Origin: Corallococcus praedator
Lineage (GTDB): Bacteria > Myxococcota > Myxococcia > Myxococcales > Myxococcaceae
Reading direction: 5' to 3'
NCBI RefSeq assembly: GCF_003612125.1
Contig: NZ_RAWI01000034.1
Location: forward strand, 1-42,581
DNA: 42,581 nucleotides
In this document: piece after piece, positions 28,495 to 34,170 of the stretch
Position numbering within the stretch: position 1 is the stretch's first letter
Layout: each line of letters starts with the position of its first letter
Position numbers and translations under genes: made by a program
The notes under the pieces: model-generated
Told to the model about the DNA's origin: nothing
The model's input: the letters and a program-made list of their open reading frames with translations, nothing else
Database searches by the model: none

Positions 28495-28899
28495 CTACTT
28501 CGCGGGGGCCTCGGCGGCGCGCGGGCGCTTGTGCAGCCGCTCCAGCTTGCGCGCCAGGTCCGCGCCCTGCGTGCTCTTGGACAGGTAGCCGTCCGCGCCC
28601 GCCGCCAGCGCCAGGGCGCGCAGCTTGGCCTCGTCGGAGGCGGAGTAGAGGACGAAGCGCGTGTGTTCCGGGGCCTGCTGCCGGGCCAGCGCCAGCACCT
28701 TGTCGCCGCTGAGCGCCGGGATGTTCACGTCCAGGAGCACCAGGTCCGGCGCGGTGGTGCGCACCAGGTTGGAGACCCCCAACGACGAGCGGTGCGTGCG
28801 CACCTCGAAGTTGTAGGAAGACAGCGTCCGCTCGGCCAGCGCGAGCTGGTCCGGGTCATCGTCCACGATGAGGACGCGAATCTTGGACTCCGACGACAT
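28495..28899 (-). CDS. Orphan single-domain response regulator
   Basis: This 134-residue stand-alone receiver starts at ATG 28899 with GGGGAG upstream. Landmarks: acidic VDDD near the N-terminus, phospho-acceptor Asp in L-V-L-L-D-V-N-I-P-A-L, Ser in L-Y-S-A-S-D-E-A-K-L and the Lys in Y-L-S-K-S-T-Q-G-A-D-L. The Lys is followed by Ser rather than the usual Pro. It is a clear paralogue (about two thirds identical by eye) of the receiver at 33751-34170, which is encoded with a hybrid kinase. No kinase is next to this one, so it is likely to be phosphorylated by a distant kinase or by the neighbouring FIST system, as a sink or a second output. Confidence 0.88.
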   Translation of the reverse strand: MSSESKIRVLIVDDDPDQLALAERTLSSYNFEVRTHRSSLGVSNLVRTTAPDLVLLDVNIPALSGDKVLALARQQAPEHTRFVLYSASDEAKLRALALAAGADGYLSKSTQGADLARKLERLHKRPRAAEAPAK

Positions 28900-29012
28900 G
28901 GTGGCTCCCCCTGGAACCGACAGTTGGGGTGTCCCGATCACGCCGCCCCAGAGACCAGCGCGTCAGGCACCCCCGGAGTATCGCCCAAGCGTCTCCCGCC
29001 TGACCAGCGTCC

Positions 29013-29029
29013 CTGGAATTTTCTGGAAT
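29013..29029. promoter_or_regulatory. Direct repeat CTGGAAT x2 near the receiver/small-ORF divergent region
   Basis: CTGGAAT at 29013-29019 and 29023-29029 repeats with a 10-bp period in an otherwise sparse gap. It lies upstream of the orphan receiver (-) and of the possible small gene (+) and could be a regulator-binding site. Confidence 0.3.
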
Positions 29030-29125
29030 GTTTCATCCTGGATGGGGCCCCTGTACCTGGAGGGTCGGGCCGTTCGTGCAGGTCATCGTTCACTTCTCGT
29101 GGATCGCCTCCCACGAGGACTCCCG

Positions 29126-29288
29126 ATGTCCACCCAGGACGTCGTCTCCAGGTTGCGCCAACGCAGCCAGCGCCTGGCCGGCCGCCAGCACTCCCAGGGA
29201 TGACGCGGAGTGCGGCCGGGCGCTCGGCGATGGACGCCGCGCCCACGCGAATGCCCTCTGCGTGGACCGTCCCGTGCTGTGGCAATGA
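29126..29288 (+). CDS. Possible small gene with apparent +1 frameshift
   Basis: ATG 29126 has GAGGA 6 nt upstream (29115-29119) and encodes a peptide starting M-S-T-Q-D-V-V-S-R-L-R-Q-R-S-Q-R-L-A that stops at 29203. Removing one G from the GGG before the TGA continues the frame to 29288 with D-D-A-E-C-G-R-A-L-G-D-G...V-L-W-Q, about 53 residues in total. Both halves use G or C at almost every third position, as real genes here do. A strong hairpin follows at 29301. It may be a small protein with a sequencing error, a real frameshift, or a coincidence of GC-rich DNA. Confidence 0.35.
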
Positions 29289-29300
29289 CAGACACCGGGA

Positions 29301-29325
29301 GTCCCCCGTGGCTGGCACGGGGGAC
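29301..29325. terminator. Strong hairpin serving hydrolase (-) and possible small gene (+)
   Basis: GTCCCCCGTG (29301-29310) pairs perfectly with CACGGGGGAC (29316-29325) around a 5-nt loop. It lies 30 nt beyond the hydrolase stop on the minus strand and 12 nt beyond the possible small gene on the plus strand. Confidence 0.6.
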
Positions 29326-29355
29326 CCTGGCATGAAGCGATGAAGCCGGGCTGCT

Positions 29356-30159
29356 TCAGGGCGCCAGCGCGGGGTCCGTCTCCGCGTCGTGCCGGGGCTG
29401 GCCCAGGTGTTGGAGGAACCATTCCCCGGCGAGCTCGGCCACCCGCTCCAGCTCCGCGTCCTCCTGGAAGTGGTGGGTCGCGCCCGGGATGATCTCCATG
29501 TGCTTCTGGGCCTGGAGGTCGGCGTAGGCCCGGCGGTTGATGTCCAGGCCCAGCGTGTCCGCGCCGCCCACCAGCAGCAGCGTGGGCGCCCGCACCCTGG
29601 GGAGCACCGCGCCGGCCAGGTCGGGCCGGCCGCCCCGGGAGACGACGGCGCCCACCAGCTCCGGACGGTTGGCCGCGGCGGACAGCGCCGCGCCCGCGCC
29701 GGTGTGCGCGCCGAAGTAGCCCACGCTCAGGCCGGTGGTGTGGGGTTCGCGTTGCAGCCACCGCGCCGCGCCCGCCATGCGCAGGCCCAACAGGCCCATG
29801 TTGAAGCGCAGCTGTCGCGTGCGGCGCTCCTCCATCTCCTCGCTGGTGAGCAGGTCCAACAGCAGGGTGCCCAGTCCCATCGCCTGGAACAGGCGCGAGG
29901 TCTGCGCGAGCCGGGGACTCTGGCGGCTGCTGTCGCTGCCTCGCGCCAGCACCACCACGCCCCGAGCGCCCGCGGGCACCGCCAACCGCCCCCGCAGGAG
30001 GACGGCGTCATCCACCGGCACCATCACCTCGCGCTCCAGGTGCGTGCGCGCCGCCGGTGTTCCCGCGCCACGTGCCGCGGGGGCTTCCCGCTGCTGCTCC
30101 GACGACCCGTGGTCCTGCCGTGCTGCCCTCAACCCCGTTCGTGACCGGGGACCTGTCAT
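29356..30159 (-). CDS. Dienelactone-hydrolase-like alpha/beta protein with His at the nucleophile site
   Basis: This 267-residue cytosolic alpha/beta-fold protein starts at ATG 30159, with GGAGGAG 5 nt upstream. It resembles hydrolases that are often fused to or located next to phosphoribosyltransferases: V-V-V-L-A-R-G-S-D-S-S-R and R-F-N-M-G-L-L-G-L-R-M-A-G segments. The usual nucleophile motif G-x-S-x-G reads G150-A-H152-T-G154, with codon CAC, so the catalytic Ser is replaced by His. The acid (near Asp201) and His229 (G-A-T-H-H) remain. The protein may be a non-catalytic relative. It lies downstream of the O-methyltransferase with a hairpin between, and may be transcribed separately. Confidence 0.82.
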   Translation of the reverse strand: MTGPRSRTGLRAARQDHGSSEQQREAPAARGAGTPAARTHLEREVMVPVDDAVLLRGRLAVPAGARGVVVLARGSDSSRQSPRLAQTSRLFQAMGLGTLLLDLLTSEEMEERRTRQLRFNMGLLGLRMAGAARWLQREPHTTGLSVGYFGAHTGAGAALSAAANRPELVGAVVSRGGRPDLAGAVLPRVRAPTLLLVGGADTLGLDINRRAYADLQAQKHMEIIPGATHHFQEDAELERVAELAGEWFLQHLGQPRHDAETDPALAP

Positions 30160-30303
30160 ACAGGCTCCTCCCGTCTGCGTTTGGCTGACCTGCGACTGAG
30201 GGCAAGTTGAGCACCCGCCCGGCCGCTGTGACCTGTCGGAAGGTCCAGGTTGTCCGCCGTCCGACACCGCATTGTAGGGAGGGAGGAGGCCCCGAGGAAA
30301 CGA

Positions 30304-30321
30304 CCCACCCCGGAGGGTGGG
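30304..30321. terminator. Terminator of the TDO-like operon
   Basis: CCCACCC (30304-30310) pairs perfectly with GGGTGGG (30315-30321) around a CGGA tetraloop. On the minus strand it lies 14 nt after the methyltransferase stop and is followed by TCGTTTCC, the most T-rich tail of the window's hairpins. Confidence 0.65.
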
Positions 30322-30335
30322 GCCGCTGTCGGATT

Positions 30336-31397
30336 TCAGGGCTTCGTGGCCACCACGAGCTCGAAGGGGCCGGGCCGCACGTGCGCGTCGCGGAAGCCCG
30401 CGGCGGTGAGCGCGTCCAGGTAGAACTCCACCTCGCGCAGCCGGCTGGAGCACGCGTCCACGCCGATGAGGAAGTAGGACCAGAAGAACTGCGCCGCCAG
30501 TCGCTCCGGCGTGCGGAACTCCTCGCAGATGAGCACGCGGCCCCCGGAGGGCAGCGCGGCGAAGGCGGCCTGCATCAACTGACGCGCCACCTCCGCGGGC
30601 CAGTCGTGGAGCACGCGCACGAACGACAGCGCGTCGTAGCCCTGCGGCAGCGGCTCGCGCAGGAAGTCCCCGCCCACGAAGCCCAGGCGCTCTTGCGGCA
30701 GCCCCGCGCGCTCGCGCGTGCGCGTGACGAGCGCCTCGGTGGCGGGCAGGTTGTAGACGTCCACGGAGAGCGCCGCGTGTTCGCGCAGCAGGTGCTCCGC
30801 GAGCGTCCCGTCACCGCCGCCCACGTCGAGCAGCCGCGCCCCGGAAGGCCACAGCGCGCCCGCGTGCGCGCGGAACGTCTCCAGGATGGGGCCCAGGCCC
30901 GCGGCCATGCTGGCCTCGAAGCCCTCCACCTGTTCGGGCGTGCGCGGAGGCCAGTCGAAGGAGGCGGCGGACATGGAGTGCTGTCCGCGCAGCACCTCCG
31001 GAAGCCGGCCATGCAGCGCCTTCCAGTCGTACTTCTCCCGGTCGCGCTCCAGCGCGCGAGGCCCCAGCACCGCCTCCGCCGCCGCGCGCAGCCCTGCCAC
31101 GCCCCGGTAGCGCGTGTCCTCCAGCGCGTCGGTGGGCTGTTCGCGCTGCACGAGCCCCAGGCTCTCCAGGCAGTCGAGGAACTTGTACAGCCGCTGCGGC
31201 ACGAAGCCGTGCCGCGTGGCCAGCGTCCCCAGCGTCACCGGCCCGGGCTCCAGTTCGTCCAGGAGCCCCAGCCCCAGCGCCGTCTCCACCACGTCCAGCG
31301 CGCGCGCGCCGTTGAACAGCAGGTGCAGCAGGGCACGCGGCGACGTGGGCTCGCGCGGGGGAAGGGCGGAAGGGGAGGATGACAGCGCCGCGCTCAT
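30336..31397 (-). CDS. SAM-dependent O-methyltransferase (Methyltransf_2 type)
   Basis: This 353-residue enzyme has a typical plant/bacterial O-methyltransferase plan: an N-terminal dimerisation winged-helix (residues about 20-90), SAM motif I L-L-D191-V-G-G-G-D-G at 189-197 and the catalytic general base His264 in V-L-H-D-W-P, as in COMT-like enzymes. The C-terminus ends in F-E-L-V-V-A-T-K-P. It methylates a hydroxyl on a small aromatic or polyketide substrate. Its ATG overlaps the stop of the kynureninase-like gene (ATGA), so it is translationally coupled. Together with the two upstream genes the likely substrate is tryptophan-derived, such as a hydroxylated kynurenine or anthranilate, but no hydroxylase gene is present in the window. 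Confidence 0.88.
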   Translation of the reverse strand: MSAALSSSPSALPPREPTSPRALLHLLFNGARALDVVETALGLGLLDELEPGPVTLGTLATRHGFVPQRLYKFLDCLESLGLVQREQPTDALEDTRYRGVAGLRAAAEAVLGPRALERDREKYDWKALHGRLPEVLRGQHSMSAASFDWPPRTPEQVEGFEASMAAGLGPILETFRAHAGALWPSGARLLDVGGGDGTLAEHLLREHAALSVDVYNLPATEALVTRTRERAGLPQERLGFVGGDFLREPLPQGYDALSFVRVLHDWPAEVARQLMQAAFAALPSGGRVLICEEFRTPERLAAQFFWSYFLIGVDACSSRLREVEFYLDALTAAGFRDAHVRPGPFELVVATKP

Positions 31398-32539
31398 GCG
31401 GCCTCCTTGCGCTGCTCTTGGAGGAGCGCGTCCATGAAACCGTCCACTTCTTCCAGCGTATTGTAGAAGTGCGGCGCGACGCGCAGGAAGCCCCGGTGGC
31501 TGCAGATGAAGCCGCGCGCCACCAGCCGCTGCATCACGCTCACGTCGCCGGGGAAGCTCAGCGCCACGATGCCGCCGCGCTGGTGCGGCTCGCGCGGCGT
31601 CACCACGCGCAGGCCCGCTTCATCCGCGCGGGCCATCACCCGCGACGTGAGCTTCAACGAGTGCTCGCGCACGGCGGTGATGCCCACGCCCTTCAGGAGC
31701 TCCAGCCCCGGCCGCGACAGCAGCACCATCAGCGGCGCGGGCGTGCCGCCCATCATCCGCCGCGCATCCGGCGCCCAGTCCTCCGCGGCCTGGAAGGCCA
31801 GCGGCGTCGCGCCGGCCAGCCACCCGGTGCTCGCGGGCCGGAGCGTGGGCAGCAGCTCCGGACGCACATACAGGAAGGCGGCCTCGGAGCCGCCCAGCCA
31901 CTTGTGCGCGCCGCCCATGAGGAAGTCCACGTCCAGCGCGCGCACGTCCACGGGCACCGTGCCCACCGACTGGTACGCGTCCGTGGCGATGAGCGCCCCG
32001 GCCGCGTGCGCCGCCTTCGCCACGCGCGCGATGTCCAGCAGCGCGCCGGTGGAGAACGCGGCGTGCGACACGCAGACCAGCCGCGTGCGCTCGTCGATGG
32101 CCGCCTCCAGCGCGGCCTCATCCACGCGGCCGTCGCGCGACGGCACCACCACCAGCTCCGCTCCGTAGCGCGCGAAGCCCTTCCAGATGAAGGGCACCGT
32201 GGGGAACTCCAGGTCGGTGACGACGACGCGGCGGCGCTCGCCGCTGAAGTCCAGGCAGGTGCCCAGGCGCGACAGGTGCGCGCTCAGGTTCAAGTCCAAC
32301 GCCACGGACGCGGGCGGCGCGTTGATGAGTCCCGCCACCGCGTCCGCGTAGCCCTGCATCTGGGACAGCCATTCATCCCAGACGGCGTCGCGCCACGTGC
32401 GCATCGTGGTCCAGTACCGCGCGAGCACGCCCTCCACGGCCCGGGGCATCGCCCCGGTGGAGTTGCTGTTGAGGTAGGTGCAGGTTTCAAGCAGGGGATA
32501 CTCCGCGCGCAGGGCCCCCGGGAGCACCCCTCCGCTCAC
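31394..32539 (-). CDS. Kynureninase-like PLP enzyme (aminotransferase class V fold)
   Basis: This protein of about 381 residues belongs to the PLP-dependent class V family and is most like kynureninases, which cleave kynurenine to anthranilate and alanine. The PLP lysine is Lys213 in G-G-A-H-K-W-L-G-G; Asp187 (A-T-D-A-Y-Q) would hold the pyridine nitrogen. In kynureninase the residue before the Lys is Tyr (YKYLNG); here it is His212, and the flanking motif also differs. GTG 32539 was chosen because it overlaps the stop of the dioxygenase-like gene (GTGA); a longer open frame upstream runs into that gene. Length is shorter than kynureninase (about 416). The function is inferred from the operon. 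Confidence 0.82.
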   Translation of the reverse strand: MSGGVLPGALRAEYPLLETCTYLNSNSTGAMPRAVEGVLARYWTTMRTWRDAVWDEWLSQMQGYADAVAGLINAPPASVALDLNLSAHLSRLGTCLDFSGERRRVVVTDLEFPTVPFIWKGFARYGAELVVVPSRDGRVDEAALEAAIDERTRLVCVSHAAFSTGALLDIARVAKAAHAAGALIATDAYQSVGTVPVDVRALDVDFLMGGAHKWLGGSEAAFLYVRPELLPTLRPASTGWLAGATPLAFQAAEDWAPDARRMMGGTPAPLMVLLSRPGLELLKGVGITAVREHSLKLTSRVMARADEAGLRVVTPREPHQRGGIVALSFPGDVSVMQRLVARGFICSHRGFLRVAPHFYNTLEEVDGFMDALLQEQRKEAA

Positions 32540-33537
32540 GTCTGGTTCCTCAGCTCGTGGGGATGGGGATACGCGGTCGGCGCGCCGTGGGCGTGCATCG
32601 GGGCCGGTGCGCCGTGGGCGTGCATCGCGGCCGCCGCGCCGTGGGCGTGCATCGCGGCCGCCGCGTCGTGGGCGTGCATCGCGGTCGGCGCGCCGTGGGC
32701 GTGCATCATCGGGCATCCGCCCCCGCGAGGCGCCGCGTGCGCATCCGTCCCGCGCGCCGCGCCCGTCGCGTAGCCACCCTCGCGCTTCCAGCTGTTGGTC
32801 ATCTCCACGCGCACGTCCCACAGCGCGCGGAACAGCGGCAGGGTCATGCGCCCGGCCAGCACCTGCGTGGGCAGGCCGTCCAGCGCCTTCACCGAACGGT
32901 CCACGCCGATGGTGCGGCGCACCAGCTGGAAGTGCGCGTACAGCCAGCCCTGGAAGGCCTCGTCCATGGTGACCAGGTTCTCGCAGACGTGCTTCAGATC
33001 CTCGTGCCCCCCGGCCGTGTAGATCTGCATCAGCGTCACATTCCGCCGCTCCAGCATCCGCTCCATCGCGGACTCCAGCCCCGTGGCCGCCAGCCGGAAC
33101 GTGTTGTAGCCCGGCGACTCCTGCCCGCTGCCGTTGCCCAGGCTGCGGCGGATGACCTGGTACGCCTCCGGCGTCATCGTCTCCAGGATGGCCATCTCAG
33201 AGGTGATGCACTGGAGGATGCGCTGCACCCGCGCCAGCCGGGCGACCACGGCCCACAGCGCGTCCCGGTCCAGCTCCGCCACCACTTCCACGATCTCCCG
33301 CGACGCCAGCTTCAGGTACAGCTCCTGGGACTGGTGGACGATCTGGAACATCAGCTCGTCGTGCGACACGCGCTCCGCTTCCGCGGACTGCAGGCCCAGC
33401 AGCGTCCCCGTGTGCAGGTAGCGCTCGTAGTCCAGCTCTCCCTTGCCCACCCACTTCTTCAGCATCGGGTTGAAGAGCGGCTGAGTCAGCTCGTGCTTCA
33501 GTTTTTCCGCGTGGCTGTAATCAGTGGACATGAACAT
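32536..33537 (-). CDS. Tryptophan 2,3-dioxygenase-like haem enzyme with His-rich tail
   Basis: This 333-residue protein is of the TDO superfamily, which cleaves the indole ring of L-tryptophan to N-formylkynurenine. The core (residues 1-255) has F64-Q-I-V-H68-Q near the substrate pocket and the axial haem ligand His202 (L-Y-A-H-F), followed by R-R-T-I-G. The usual GTGG loop that holds the substrate amino group is absent and reads V-D-R-S-V-K-A-L-D-G-L-P. Residues 262-333 form an unusual tail with thirteen His and repeated M-H-A-H-G-A-P units. ATG 33537 has GGAGG nearby; ATG 33531 is also possible. It is the first gene of a three-gene coupled operon. It may act on modified tryptophan. Confidence 0.87.
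   Translation of the reverse strand: MFMSTDYSHAEKLKHELTQPLFNPMLKKWVGKGELDYERYLHTGTLLGLQSAEAERVSHDELMFQIVHQSQELYLKLASREIVEVVAELDRDALWAVVARLARVQRILQCITSEMAILETMTPEAYQVIRRSLGNGSGQESPGYNTFRLAATGLESAMERMLERRNVTLMQIYTAGGHEDLKHVCENLVTMDEAFQGWLYAHFQLVRRTIGVDRSVKALDGLPTQVLAGRMTLPLFRALWDVRVEMTNSWKREGGYATGAARGTDAHAAPRGGGCPMMHAHGAPTAMHAHDAAAAMHAHGAAAAMHAHGAPAPMHAHGAPTAYPHPHELRNQT
32572..32711 (-). repeat. 27-bp tandem repeat encoding MHAH-rich TDO tail
   Basis: Five copies start at 32587, 32614, 32641, 32668 and 32695 with GTGGGCGTGCAT on the plus strand, exactly 27 bp apart, plus a partial copy before 32587. The minus strand encodes Met-His-Ala-His-Gly/Asp-Ala units. The length keeps the reading frame. 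The repeat is coding, not a CRISPR array. Confidence 0.9.
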
Positions 33538-33614
33538 AGCTCCCTCCGGGGTGCAGGAACGTATGAGTGCTGGGTGGAATGCGCCCCGGTTCGGCGGGAA
33601 CAGTGAGCGCGGAA

Positions 33615-33658
33615 AACTCTAGAAGCGACTACCTTACAGGGCTTTCTGTAGAGTTCAA
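33615..33658 (-). promoter_or_regulatory. Candidate promoter with inverted repeat for the TDO-like operon
   Basis: On the minus strand a -35-like TTGAAC (33658-33653) is followed after 16 nt by TAAGGT (33636-33631). The arms AACTCTA (33615-33621) and TAGAGTT (33649-33655) form a perfect 7-bp dyad with a 27-bp spacer that overlaps the -35. It could let a regulator control the operon. Confidence 0.35.
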
Positions 33659-33750
33659 GATGCCAGCCCTACTTGGTTATCACTTTCCGAGATTTTTCTC
33701 GCACTGGAAGGCAGGGTGGCCCGAGGGGTCGGGCGCACCCAGGGTGCTGT

Positions 33751-34170
33751 CTACCCCTCAACAGGCGAGGGGTTCCGGCCTGGCGTGGCCGGCCGGGGCT
33801 TCAGGCGCATCGCATTGAGCTTCTGGGCCAGGTCGGCGCCCTGCACGCTCTTGGAGATGTAGCCGTCCGCGCCGGAGGCGATGGCCAGCGAGCGCAGCTT
33901 CGCCTCATCTGACGCGGAGTAGAGGATGAAGCGGGTGCCGGGGGGCGCGTACTGGCGCGCCAGCCCCACGACCTTGTCGCCCTTGAGGGCGGGGAAGTTC
34001 ACGTCGATGAGCACGAAGTCCGGCTCGGACGCGCGCACGATGTTGGACACACCCAACGCGGACGTATGGGTCTGCACTTCGAACCCGTACGCGCTCAGCG
34101 AGCGCTGCACGAGGTCGAGCAGGTCCGGGTCGTCGTCCACCACCAGGACGCGCGGTTTTGGTTCAGCCAT
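33751..34170 (-). CDS. Single-domain response regulator of the FIST/hybrid-kinase operon
   Basis: This 139-residue receiver starts at ATG 34170. Landmarks: V-V-D-D-D, the phospho-acceptor in V-L-I-D-V-N-F-P-A-L, Ser in L-Y-S-A-S-D-E-A-K-L and Lys in Y-I-S-K-S-V-Q-G. Like its paralogue at 28495-28899, the Lys is followed by Ser, not Pro. Its start overlaps the end of the hybrid-kinase gene by 8 nt, so they are translationally coupled and very likely functional partners. The kinase or its internal receivers should phosphorylate it. It has no output domain. A hairpin overlaps its stop codon. Confidence 0.9.
   Translation of the reverse strand: MAEPKPRVLVVDDDPDLLDLVQRSLSAYGFEVQTHTSALGVSNIVRASEPDFVLIDVNFPALKGDKVVGLARQYAPPGTRFILYSASDEAKLRSLAIASGADGYISKSVQGADLAQKLNAMRLKPRPATPGRNPSPVEG
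33753..33773. terminator. Hairpin at the end of the FIST-kinase operon
   Basis: ACCCCTC (33753-33759) pairs perfectly with GAGGGGT (33767-33773) around a 7-nt loop and overlaps the stop of the receiver gene at 33751-33753. No U-tract follows on the minus strand. Confidence 0.45.

Noticed and set aside
32572-32711. CRISPR-like 27-bp repeat
   Set aside because: There are no spacers; the repeats are contiguous and encode the tail of the TDO-like protein.
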